This document shows, in pieces, positions 1-7,027 of a stretch of DNA of 64,000 bases; position 1 is the stretch's first letter, and each line of letters starts with the position of its first letter. The position numbers and the translations under genes were made by a program. The notes below the pieces were generated by a model that worked only from the letters and a program-made list of their open reading frames with translations, made no database searches and was not told where the DNA came from. The DNA comes from Zeaxanthinibacter enoshimensis (lineage in GTDB: Bacteria > Bacteroidota > Bacteroidia > Flavobacteriales > Flavobacteriaceae), in contig NZ_SNYI01000002.1 of assembly GCF_004362865.1 (NCBI RefSeq), forward strand, positions 1-64,000, in the 5' to 3' direction.

Positions 1-74
1 GATTTGGATTTAGCAGCCCTTTCATTTCTTCGCGCGAGAAATGCTTTGAATTGATGTAGACTACCATGCGCCAT
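1..74 (-). CDS. Third cassette ORF, 5' end only (cut by window edge)
   Basis: An open frame starts at ATG (complement of 72-74), 15 nt inside the third cassette, and reads MAHGSLHQFKAFLARRNERA... without a stop to the window edge. The placement matches the other two cassettes, whose genes also begin within about 12-16 nt of the recombination core. The visible 24 residues are rich in Arg, Lys and Ala and match no family I recognise. The call rests mainly on position and an open frame. Confidence 0.4.
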   Translation of the reverse strand, partial: MAHGSLHQFKAFLARRNERAAKSK

Positions 75-88
75 GAAAAATTGCTTAC

Positions 89-310
89 AACGGTCAGGGC
101 TATGCGCCGTAGCGACTTTAGACAGTTGTTTGGGTCCGGCCCTAGGTGATCCCTAGCTATCAGACAATGAGTTCTCTTGTGCAGAACACCATTCCCTGGT
201 CTTTCCCAAACAACTGGCTTTCGCAAAGCGCTAACCCATTTAATTAGGTATTAAATATAGAGCAAATATTCTGGAGTGCCGGAAATAAGCTATGGCTCAT
301 AGCCGTTGTT
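89..310 (-). other. attC-like recombination site of cassette 2 (long form)
   Basis: On the plus strand the left end CAACGGTCAGGGCTATG pairs imperfectly with the right end, CATAGCCGTTGTTG. Inside lies a perfect 12-bp inverted repeat, CAGTTGTTTGGG at 123-134 and its complement at 205-216, flanked by TAGCG and CGCTA. The right-hand part carries TTAAATATAGAGCAAA, shared with the next site. On the minus strand the core is GTTG, at both outer ends. At about 220 nt it is longer than the usual 57-141 nt of attC sites. Confidence 0.6.
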
Positions 311-323
311 GCCATACGTTTTT

Positions 324-938
324 TTATACTTTATTCATTATCAACATACTATACGAATAACGTCCATTTGGAAGTCGGTTCAAAAAGTTTTGAAATTGTT
401 CTTCCAAGTCAAATTCTTTGTTGATTATTGAAATCAGTTTTCTTGCATTTATGACTTCTGCCGGTAATTTAACTTTGCTTTGATTGTAATAATAATCAGA
501 TTCCAATTCCCAGTAAGATGCTGTATTGGTTTCTCCCCTTTTTATTGTTGTAAACGAGGTTGTGGTCCCATCTAATCCGCTTATACAGTCCTCGACTTTA
601 TTGCAGTCCTCTAAATTTTCAAACCCATTGCCTTCTAAATCTGAAATCAACATTTTAACGGTTAAAGCTGGTATAGCAATTTTTTGAACGATGCTATCTT
701 TTCTTATTTCTTTTCGATTGGTTTTCCAAACCAAGTGGGTTAATGTTCCTTCAAATGAATCTTTTTTAAACTCAATCAGTTCTAGGATTTGATAGTCCTC
801 AATTTGAAATCGATAGATTCGTTCGTGAATGGTAGAATCAAATTCGAACAGTCCGAATCGTTTCTCCGATACAGATTGAGAGAAGCAGGAATTAATTCCA
901 ATTCCAAGAAATAGTAATATGAAAAGTGTTTTCTTCAA
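324..938 (-). CDS. Cassette 2 gene: exported protein of unknown function
   Basis: About 204 residues, not recognised. No ATG is available near the 5' end. TTG at 936-938 gives MKKTLFILLFLGIGINSC followed by FSQS, a clear Sec signal peptide, either cut after Gln or used as a lipoprotein signal at Cys. An alternative TTG at 948-950 adds MPYI and falls in the recombination core. The mature part is polar, with many Glu, Lys, Ser and Thr, and has no motif I can name. The gene is A+T-rich relative to the chromosomal genes to its right, fits exactly between two attC-like sites, and its stop lies about 14 nt from the 3' core. It is probably a cell-surface or periplasmic accessory protein, but the function is unknown. 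Confidence 0.55.
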   Translation of the reverse strand: MKKTLFILLFLGIGINSCFSQSVSEKRFGLFEFDSTIHERIYRFQIEDYQILELIEFKKDSFEGTLTHLVWKTNRKEIRKDSIVQKIAIPALTVKMLISDLEGNGFENLEDCNKVEDCISGLDGTTTSFTTIKRGETNTASYWELESDYYYNQSKVKLPAEVINARKLISIINKEFDLEEQFQNFLNRLPNGRYSYSMLIMNKV

Positions 939-948
939 AATGTATGGC

Positions 949-1070
949 AACGGTTACGGGTATGCGCAGTAGTGGATCTGGTGCACTACGCCTAACCAGG
1001 TTCAGGATTTAAATATAGAGTAAAAATGCGATAGAAGTGAGAGGGCAAGCTATTGGGCATACCCGTTGTT
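949..1070 (-). other. attC-like recombination site of cassette 1
   Basis: About 120 nt, within the usual attC size range. The plus-strand ends CAACGGTTACGGGTATGC and GGGCATACCCGTTGTTG can pair. An inner hairpin GTAGTG/CACTAC lies at about 970-990, followed by CGCCTAACC and TTAAATATAGAGTAAA. The same order of elements occurs in the site at 89-310. The minus-strand cores are GTTG rather than a strict GTTRRRY. Confidence 0.62.
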
Positions 1071-1081
1071 GTGTATAGTAT

Positions 1082-1411
1082 TTATTTGTTTATCCATTTA
1101 CCAAGAAGAAGAATAAGATTTAGCATCCCTAAAGTTGGCAAATAGAAGAATAGACCAACAACAAGATAGGTATAGAGAATTCCGGCAAAATACTCAATAG
1201 GCTCTACACTGGCAATTTTGAAAATTAAGGCAATTAGGGCTAAAATTAGCCCAATTAAAAATTGAAATTTTAAGGAGTGATTGAGGTTCTTTATTAACTG
1301 TGAGAAAGTGAAAGACCCCTTCGAACTATTCCTTTGGCTATACCATAAAATGGGGGCTGCTATAAGTAGAATAACAGCAATTGAAACAATCTCAATATTC
1401 GGGACTATCAT
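1082..1411 (-). CDS. Cassette 1 gene: small multi-pass membrane protein
   Basis: 109 residues from ATG at 1409-1411 (MIVPNIEIVSIAVILL...). An upstream TTG inside the recombination core would add five residues and is less likely. Three to four hydrophobic segments are visible: roughly residues 5-23, 49-66 and a long stretch from 73 to 104 that probably folds as two helices. Basic and polar residues (QRNSSKGSF) sit between the first two. No family is recognised. The coding region fills the cassette: its ATG is about 15 nt from the 5' core and its stop overlaps the complementary 3' end at 1082. Small membrane proteins are common cassette cargo. Function unknown. Confidence 0.55.
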   Translation of the reverse strand: MIVPNIEIVSIAVILLIAAPILWYSQRNSSKGSFTFSQLIKNLNHSLKFQFLIGLILALIALIFKIASVEPIEYFAGILYTYLVVGLFFYLPTLGMLNLILLLGKWINK

Positions 1412-1420
1412 AAATATTAT

Positions 1421-1440
1421 ACACAACGTGTTATATGCGG
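1421..1440 (-). other. attI-like half site at the recombinase end of the array
   Basis: The plus-strand sequence ACACAACGTGTTATATGCGG lies 20 nt beyond the recombinase stop. It resembles the cassette-proximal ends of the two attC-like sites (CAACG, a short gap, TATGCG) but has no second half, as expected for an attI insertion point. Function is inferred from position. Confidence 0.45.
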
Positions 1441-1460
1441 ACTAAAATAGAAAATAATTT

Positions 1461-2639
1461 CTACAGATCGCCGGATAATGAGAGGTGAGGTGGATTTTTA
1501 TCGTCCTTCAGCAGCTTCAGGACCGCATCGTCTAATGGACTGCGGATGTTCAGCAGGTCTCTCCGGGCTACATGGGTGTAGATCATAGTGGTTTCCGGTT
1601 TGGAGTGACCCAGCAGCTCCTGCACGTGCCTCAGGTTGACCCCGTTCTCCACCAGGTGGGTGGCATAGGAATGGCGCAGGGTGTGCGGACTTACCTTCTT
1701 AAGGATCCCTGCCCTCTGGCAACTGCGTTTTAGAAATGCGCGCACACTGCTGCCACTGTAACGCCCTCCGCCATCGCCCTGGATGACGTATTTCGTCGGC
1801 CGGTAACTGTTCAGGTAGTTCATCAGTAAGGGGATAAAACTCTCGGCCAGTACTACGTAACGGTCTTTTCGACCCTTGGCCTGTCGGATCCGCAGCTGCT
1901 TCCGTTCCAGGTCCACATCCTTCAGTTCCAGGTTCAGCAGTTCGCTGATGCGCAGACCGCTCGAGTAGATCAGGGCTAAAACCGTCCGGTGTTTCAGGTT
2001 TGGGGTGCGCTGCAATAATCGCATTACTTCTTCCTGGCTGAGTACGGTAGGAAGGAGCCTGGAACGTTTGGGTCGTACCAGCTCGGGATTGTCTATCCTG
2101 GTTTCCGTGAACAGGACCGAAAAATGTTTCAGTGCCCCGATCAATTGTCGGTGGCTGCTGATACCGTATTTCTTCCTCCGCACCAACTCTTCCACGAACA
2201 ACCTTACACTGGTATTGTCTATGGCAGATAAGGGTTTGTCACCCAGGTACTCCAGGAAAGTGAACACGAACGAGCCATAGGTTTGCACCGTGCTGTCACT
2301 CATTCGTAAACCTCGCAGGTACTGTTGGTAGCGTTCCAGCCTGGCCTGGTTCTCTGCAGAAAGCACCCTCAGTGTCTTTGGTTCAACAGGTTTCCCGGCC
2401 TGCTTCCTGTTCAACTGTTCATAATCTACCCAGTAGCCACCGGCAACCAGGTAATGGAATAGCTCGTTCTTCCGGTTGTAAGAGTAGGGGAGATAGTAAC
2501 AACCGTAGGTCCTGCTCCACCGGACCCCCGGGAACGCTTTCACATAGGCGGCCAGCTGCTTTTCAAAAGTATAGCTGATCCGGATCATCTTCTGCCCGCG
2601 ATGGTCTAAAGAAGACAGGATAATTGTTGGCTTTTTCAT
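1461..2639 (-). CDS. Tyrosine recombinase, integron-integrase-like without the IntI insertion
   Basis: 392 residues. The catalytic set is complete: Arg230 in SGLRISELL, Lys255 in AKGRKDR, His319 and Arg322 in HTLRHS, His345 in LLGHS, and the nucleophile Tyr354 in MIYTHV. After the Tyr comes IRSPLD, which closely resembles the end of integron integrases (VRSPLDAL). The extra domain of true IntI, between the beta-hairpin and the HTLRHS box, is absent; that stretch is short here. Residues about 5-75 form an additional N-terminal domain with FPGVRWSRTYGCYYLPY, a pattern reminiscent of HARP-type domains. Residues about 95-180 are the SAM-like core-binding domain. A weak promoter, TTG-N17-TATCTTG (2645-2671), would give a very short leader. 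It probably moves the adjacent cassettes. Confidence 0.85.
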   Translation of the reverse strand: MKKPTIILSSLDHRGQKMIRISYTFEKQLAAYVKAFPGVRWSRTYGCYYLPYSYNRKNELFHYLVAGGYWVDYEQLNRKQAGKPVEPKTLRVLSAENQARLERYQQYLRGLRMSDSTVQTYGSFVFTFLEYLGDKPLSAIDNTSVRLFVEELVRRKKYGISSHRQLIGALKHFSVLFTETRIDNPELVRPKRSRLLPTVLSQEEVMRLLQRTPNLKHRTVLALIYSSGLRISELLNLELKDVDLERKQLRIRQAKGRKDRYVVLAESFIPLLMNYLNSYRPTKYVIQGDGGGRYSGSSVRAFLKRSCQRAGILKKVSPHTLRHSYATHLVENGVNLRHVQELLGHSKPETTMIYTHVARRDLLNIRSPLDDAVLKLLKDDKNPPHLSLSGDL

Positions 2640-2924
2640 CCTTTCAAGATAAGCAGAAACTAATTTTTCAACTGCAAGGAAGTTGCAGTGGAGCGAGTTA
2701 ACTTGGTAGCGGGGAGGGCTAAGAGGCCCCTTGTTAAAGTGTTTGCTACGTTATCTTGAACTAACCTTTAGCCTATTATTTATTTGGGTAGCAGAAAAGT
2801 GCTTTGTTGATTGGTATTCGGGGCATAGGAGGGTTCTGGAGGTGACTGCCGACCTAAACTGAAAGAAGTGAGTTATGTAGTGTCAGATAGCAATGCGAAT
2901 AGGTCGGGGTATATAATTGTCCGT
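2640..2924. other. Intergenic region, no gene seen
   Basis: 285 bp between the GH26 gene and the recombinase gene. It holds a possible minus-strand promoter for the recombinase (-33 TTG at 2669-2671, -7-like TATCTTG at 2645-2651) overlapped by a small perfect hairpin ACTGCAA-GGAAG-TTGCAGT near 2671-2690. Neither strand has a convincing open frame. Confidence 0.4.
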
Positions 2925-3902
2925 TCAATCAGAATGGCGATAATTGTCAATCAAGGCAGCGATCAGTTCCTGGTTTATGGACCAGTCAGGGGTTTCATAA
3001 GCAGTCCCCCATGCGCCTTCTATATCCTTACTGTTAAAGAACACTACAGACTTTAGCAAAGGGAACGTATTAAAAGCATCAAAGGCTTCCCTGACCCAGT
3101 ACGCTTCAAAATCATCAGACCCCGACACCCCAAATTCGACCAGGAAGACCGGTTTGTCGTGACCCTTCACCAGGGTATACTTTTCGCCAAAAGCTTCTTT
3201 AAACGACCGGATCCGGCCATAATATGCATAATCAAAATCCGGCAGCGAATAAATGGGAAGCCCTACCATATCTACATATTCATTTCCGGGCCAGTAGTCG
3301 TTACAGTTGTCCTTACCCACCGGGGCCCAGATCCATTTCACAGGGTTTTCTTTCAGCCTGGAATGCACGTATCTATATGCTGCTTTATACCCGGCACTGT
3401 CCCTGGAAGACCAATCATACCGGGTAGTCAGGTCCTGGTCCATCTCATGGCCCCAGCAGATATATAAAGTGTCCTTAAAGCCCTGTAAGACCTGGTTGAT
3501 CTTATCGATCTCCACATCGTACCTGCCTGCTATTATATCATTAAATAAGGGGGTCTGGTACTTGCTCCAGGGCTCCACCACCAGTATAGCCTTGGTTTCT
3601 CTTTGCAGTACTCTTTTTATTTCCCGTTGAATAGCTGCTGGATCAAAGTTGACCCAGTGCAAGTAAAACTGCTCGTAATTCCATGTGGTGGCCGAATCCC
3701 TCCAGCTATGATATGGGTCATAAATCCCGAATTCTAAAGAAGGGTTTAATTCGGTATTATCCTGCGCGAGCATAACCGGGGCATGTGCCGGCTTGCTCCA
3801 TAATAATGCGTCTATGGCCTTATACCCGTTCAGCCATACCATACACACCGGTATGGCAAGCAATGCAATCGTAGTCCAGATATGTATATTTGATCTTTTC
3901 AA
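2925..3902 (-). CDS. GH26-like glycoside hydrolase, membrane-anchored
   Basis: 325 residues. An N-terminal hydrophobic segment (about 8-25) can serve as signal anchor, placing the catalytic domain in the periplasm. The (beta/alpha)8 pattern carries WGHEMD (Glu near residue 152, candidate acid/base) and FLVEFGVSG (Glu near 255, candidate nucleophile), as in GH26 mannanases and related clan GH-A enzymes. The start codon overlaps the stop of the upstream glycosyltransferase by 4 bp, so the two are translationally coupled. The pairing suggests the enzyme trims or releases the polymer made by its partner, as hydrolases do in cellulose and alginate export systems. The true substrate cannot be read from sequence. 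Confidence 0.75.
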   Translation of the reverse strand: MKRSNIHIWTTIALLAIPVCMVWLNGYKAIDALLWSKPAHAPVMLAQDNTELNPSLEFGIYDPYHSWRDSATTWNYEQFYLHWVNFDPAAIQREIKRVLQRETKAILVVEPWSKYQTPLFNDIIAGRYDVEIDKINQVLQGFKDTLYICWGHEMDQDLTTRYDWSSRDSAGYKAAYRYVHSRLKENPVKWIWAPVGKDNCNDYWPGNEYVDMVGLPIYSLPDFDYAYYGRIRSFKEAFGEKYTLVKGHDKPVFLVEFGVSGSDDFEAYWVREAFDAFNTFPLLKSVVFFNSKDIEGAWGTAYETPDWSINQELIAALIDNYRHSD

Positions 3903-5596
3903 CAGCTTGGATTTAAAGTTGCCATTTTATATTCCCGCTTTTGTTGTAAGACCATGTAAAAGAGCACGGCCAGGTACATAAGCTGGTTAATGATGATGAA
4001 AAAATAATACCCGTCTGCCCCTCCGGGCTTTTCACCATGATCAAAGAACAAGACCAGGGCAGGGAAAGCTATTAGTGACGCATAAAGAATGTAGATGGGC
4101 CATCCAATATCTTCTTCTGCAAAATTTCCTTTTTTGGTCACTTTAAAAGGCGGGGTTTTTCCTCCAAGACCTGCGATAATCCCGCTGATGGTGCCATAGA
4201 GTGCCCAGGGCCACCGGATGATCTGGAATACTGTCGCCTCCATGCTGAACAAGGGTGCGGTATGGGGTCTTAATAATCCCTTTGCTTTTAAAAAATGAAT
4301 TATGCCAAAAATGCTTATGACCAGTGGTACGGAGTAGGTCATGAATTCAAAATAGGAAACAGAAACCCATGCCTTCCCCTGGATGACTGCAATAATGGGA
4401 AACAAGTACCCTATCAGCATGGTGAAACCAAAGATGGGATACCACAATTCTGAGAATAAAAATTGCAGTCGTGCTTTAAGGGTAAGTAACTTCCAGTATT
4501 TGGGTAATAAGGAGGTAAGTATAATAGCCAGGCTCCGGCTCCACTGAAACTCCTGTAAAATACATGCCCTCAACGAAGGGGGACCCTCCCCGGATGCGAT
4601 GGCATCAAGGGCATGAACCCCTTTCCAGCCATAGGCGTTAAACATAAGGGTGGTAGAGTGGTCTTCCGCAAGTTCCGGTCCAAGCCCGCCTATTTCTTTT
4701 AATGCCCTGGTCCGCACAGCATAGTGAGAACCTATGCACAACGGGGCATAATCAAGGGAATAACCGGCCTGTAAAGGTCCGTGCATAATGCTTTCTGCAT
4801 ATAACCTGCCCCTGGCAGACCAGCTCATTTTTTCATTGGAGTTGGTAATACTTGGTGCAGACACATATCCCACCTCTTCAGCTACAAATGGTTTCAAAAT
4901 ATTTTTCAGGTAATCCTTGCCGGGTACATGGTCGGCATCCAGTTGCACGACAAAATCATAGAGGTCATATCCAAATTTGTCGTAGAAATAAGCAAGGTTT
5001 CCTTCTTTGCACCTGGTTCTCCGCGGCCAGGTAGCCCTGTGGTAAGCCTCAACATTCTTTCGGCACGAAATTTTAACCCCGTTCTGTCTGCACCATTGAA
5101 TGATTTCCGGGCTGGGATCTTCGTCAGCCAGCCAGGTATCATGGGCTGTAGCCTGACTTAACATTCCTTCCAGGGTTTTTTTTACCACGTAAAAAGGCTC
5201 TGAAGGAGACCTGGTAACGATCATGGCAACTTCCCATTCCCGGGGAATATCAATTTCGGGGTTCACTTTTTTCATTTTGGCAACAAAAAAGAAAAAATAG
5301 GCGGGTAAGAGGAAAGAATACACCAGCAGAAGGGTGTTGAGTACCGTTCGGAAAGGTGTAATGACATGACCCGGCCTTAACCAGTACTCAAAGAAAATAA
5401 TAAGGGAAACAAACCAAACTGCAACAAGGAAAAGGTATAACTTCTTATCCTTGCCCTTTAATACGGGTATCAGGTAATCGACCAGGATTGGTGCCTGTTC
5501 CCTGTGGCGATCTTTAACAATCTGTACAGGTTCTGCCACTTGGGGTTGCTCCAGGAAGGCATATTTAATATCGGTCGGTTTTATATCGGTAGACAT
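3899..5596 (-). CDS. Membrane glycosyltransferase family 2, cellulose-synthase-like
   Basis: 565 residues. Two hydrophobic segments (about 53-72 and 84-107) precede the cytoplasmic GT2 domain. Several more follow it (about 375-560), the architecture of processive BcsA-type synthases. Donor-site acidic motif DADHVP is near residue 222, acceptor base ELAEDHSTT near 310, and QEFQWSRS near 350 occupies the place of the Q-x-x-R-W motif with a Gln instead of the usual Arg. No PilZ domain is present. It is expected to polymerise a sugar nucleotide and extrude the chain through its own membrane channel. The coupled GH26-like hydrolase suggests a synthase-dependent exopolysaccharide; which sugar is unknown. 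Confidence 0.82.
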   Translation of the reverse strand: MSTDIKPTDIKYAFLEQPQVAEPVQIVKDRHREQAPILVDYLIPVLKGKDKKLYLFLVAVWFVSLIIFFEYWLRPGHVITPFRTVLNTLLLVYSFLLPAYFFFFVAKMKKVNPEIDIPREWEVAMIVTRSPSEPFYVVKKTLEGMLSQATAHDTWLADEDPSPEIIQWCRQNGVKISCRKNVEAYHRATWPRRTRCKEGNLAYFYDKFGYDLYDFVVQLDADHVPGKDYLKNILKPFVAEEVGYVSAPSITNSNEKMSWSARGRLYAESIMHGPLQAGYSLDYAPLCIGSHYAVRTRALKEIGGLGPELAEDHSTTLMFNAYGWKGVHALDAIASGEGPPSLRACILQEFQWSRSLAIILTSLLPKYWKLLTLKARLQFLFSELWYPIFGFTMLIGYLFPIIAVIQGKAWVSVSYFEFMTYSVPLVISIFGIIHFLKAKGLLRPHTAPLFSMEATVFQIIRWPWALYGTISGIIAGLGGKTPPFKVTKKGNFAEEDIGWPIYILYASLIAFPALVLFFDHGEKPGGADGYYFFIIINQLMYLAVLFYMVLQQKREYKMATLNPSC

Positions 5597-5612
5597 AAGA
5601 GTACCAGTTTAA

Positions 5613-5641
5613 CAAGGTTATAAATTCGTACTGGCACACAA
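5613..5641 (-). promoter_or_regulatory. Candidate promoter of the glycosyltransferase-GH26 pair
   Basis: Minus strand TTG (639-641 of this kilobase), 18 nt, then TAACCTTG (5613-5620), one mismatch from TAnnTTTG. It lies about 17 nt before the start codon. Confidence 0.4.
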
Positions 5642-5851
5642 CCGCAGAGGGTATGAAAGGCCCATCCTGAAAGGTCAGACGATTCTTTAAGTTGTGATGT
5701 GAAATAGTATAAATCGGAGGAAGTACTTAAAGGTATGAAAAAACTCTGTTTTTTCACAAGGGTTTTAGTTGGTTTTTTGTGCCGTACTTTCCTGAAAATA
5801 AAAGGATTAATACTTGTAAATGCAATGGCATTTCCTTATCCTTCTTAATTT

Positions 5852-6531
5852 GCGAGTCCCGAAACGTCATCTTCAAGAAGGAAAAGCCGGCACTCCGTGC
5901 CGATTTACCCTTTTAATTTTCTTTTAAAGCGGAGAGGAGCAAGGATTGAATTGTCGGGCCTGCCCGACCCCGAAGGGGGCGGGAATTGCTCATTCCTACG
6001 GAATTCGCGAGTCCCGCAACGTTATCTTCAAGAAGGAAAAGCCGGCATTGCCTGCCGTTTTACCCCTTTTAATTTTCTTTTAAAGCGGGGAGAATCAATG
6101 ATTGAATTGGTGGACCTGTCCGACCCAGAAGGGGGCGGGAATTGCTCATTCCTTCGGAATTCGCGAGTCCCGAACGTCATCTTCAAGAAGGAAAAGCCGG
6201 CATTGCAGGCCCTTTTACCCCTTTTAATTTTCTTTTAAAGCGGAGAGGAGCAAGGACTGAATTGGTGGGCCTGCCCGACCCCGAAGTGGGCGGGAATTGC
6301 TCATTCCTTCGGAATTCGCGAGTCCCGAAACGTCATCTTCAAGAAGGAAAAGCCGGCACTCCGTGCCGCTTTACCCCTTTTAATTTTCTTTTAAAGCGGA
6401 GAGGAGCAAGGACTGAATTGGTGGGCCTGCCCGACCCCGAAGTGGGCGGGAATTGCTCATTCCTTCGGAATTCGCGAGTCCCGAAACGTCAGCTTCAAGA
6501 AGGAAAAGCCGGCACTCCGTGCCGCTTTCTC
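5852..6531. repeat. 155-bp tandem repeat, four full copies and a truncated fifth
   Basis: Units begin with GCGAGTCCCG at 5852, 6007, 6163, 6318 and 6474, so the period alternates 155/156 bp. The fifth copy stops near 6531. Each unit contains AGAAGGAAAAGCCG, a variable small hairpin (CGGCAC-TCC-GTGCCG in several copies), a T-rich stretch, a GGGC-CT-GCCC hairpin and GGGAATTGCTCATTCC. Read on the plus strand each unit shares blocks in order with tRNA-Leu and its tail: GAATTGGT, AGTCCCG, then 14 nt, then AGAAGGAAAAGCCG. Open frames crossing the array arise from the period and are not credible genes. 5642-5851, between the promoter and the array, shows nothing convincing. Confidence 0.92.
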
Positions 6532-6578
6532 CGTTCCAGTTTCCCACGCACAAGCAAGCTTGGCGCGGTCCCGGGAAC

Positions 6579-6611
6579 GAAAAAAGCCACAGCTTTCGCT
6601 GCGGCTTTTCC
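6579..6611 (-). terminator. Rho-independent terminator of the tRNA unit
   Basis: Minus strand stem AAGCCGCAGC-GAAA-GCTGTGGCTT followed by TTTTCG, just downstream of tRNA-Leu. Confidence 0.8.
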
Positions 6612-6620
6612 TTCTATTTG

Positions 6621-6705
6621 TACTCGAGGCGGGACTTGAACCCGCACGACCGCAATGGTCATTGGATTTTAAGTCCAACGTGTCTACCAATTCCACCACT
6701 CGAGC
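6621..6705 (-). tRNA. tRNA-Leu (anticodon TAA)
   Basis: 85 nt. Acceptor GCTCGAG pairs with CTCGAGT followed by discriminator A. D-loop GAATTGGTAGAC, anticodon arm TTGGACTTAAAATCCAA with anticodon TAA, a long variable arm (TGACCATTGCGGTCG) typical of class II tRNAs, and T-arm GCGGGTTCAAGTCCCGC. CCA is not encoded. It reads UUA codons and sits downstream of tRNA-Gly. Confidence 0.96.
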
Positions 6706-6711
6706 CTGAAC

Positions 6712-6737
6712 AAAAAAACGCTGGCAAGCAGCGTTTT
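6712..6737 (-). terminator. Hairpin between the two tRNA genes
   Basis: Minus strand AAAACGCTG-CTTGC-CAGCGTTTT followed by three more T, a terminator or processing hairpin between tRNA-Gly and tRNA-Leu. Confidence 0.6.
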
Positions 6738-6745
6738 CCCGGTCG

Positions 6746-6818
6746 AGCGAAAAACGGGATTCGAACCCGCGACCTCCACCTTGGCAAGGTGGCGCTCTAC
6801 CAACTGAGCTATTTTCGC
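6746..6818 (-). tRNA. tRNA-Gly (anticodon GCC)
   Basis: 73 nt. Acceptor GCGAAAA pairs with TTTTCGC followed by discriminator T. D-arm GCTCAGTTGGTAGAGC, anticodon arm CCACCTTGCCAAGGTGG with anticodon GCC, T-arm CGGGTTCGAATCCCG. CCA is not encoded. Confidence 0.97.
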
Positions 6819-6859
6819 ATGGTTGCGAAAAATAACGAACGTACGAAGTGCTTTACTCC

Positions 6860-6898
6860 TGGCGCTCTACTCCCGTACGTACGGGAAACTATTTTCGC
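6860..6898 (-). pseudogene. tRNA-Gly 5'-half fragment interrupted by a palindrome
   Basis: TGGCGCTCTAC (6860-6870) and CTATTTTCGC (6889-6898) are exact copies of the 5' part of the functional tRNA-Gly 80 bp away. The intervening 8 nt of the D-loop are replaced by 18 nt containing the perfect palindrome CCCGTACGTACGGG (6872-6885). No 3' half is present. Confidence 0.65.
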
Positions 6899-7027
6899 GT
6901 TAATTATAAGAGCTTGGCATCCTTATCAGATGCGGACGCAAATTTAATACAATTCTGTAAAAAGTAAAGAACTTTTCTTCGATTTTCTGCAAGCCCTTGG
7001 TTTCCCCGTATTTACTGGCCAAATATC

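Larger units (their letters stand above)
1..2639 (-). mobile_element. Integron-like gene cassette array with its recombinase
   Basis: Read on the minus strand the order is tyrosine recombinase (2639-1461), an attI-like half site (about 1440-1421), cassette 1 with its attC-like site (1426-951), cassette 2 with its attC-like site (950-91), and the start of cassette 3 (from 90 off the edge). Each complete cassette starts and ends with its own 15-nt sequence, complementary at 14 of 15 positions: 1413-1427 with 1068-1082, and 937-951 with 308-322. Known integron cassettes behave this way because the start of a cassette derives from its own attC. The cassette genes are visibly more A+T-rich than the recombinase gene and the rest of the window. 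All genes point the same way, unlike classical integrons, where intI diverges from the array. That this is an active integron is an inference. Confidence 0.7.

Noticed and set aside
5735-5848. 37-codon plus-strand ORF with a hydrophobic start (MKKLCFFTRVLVGFLC)
   Set aside because: No promoter or homologous family is evident, and it ends right at the start of the repeat array; too short to trust.
5897-6947. Three overlapping plus-strand open frames of 113-165 codons across the 155-bp repeats and tRNA genes
   Set aside because: They are repeat-generated, have repeated peptide units with no conserved family, and the last runs through two tRNA genes in antisense.
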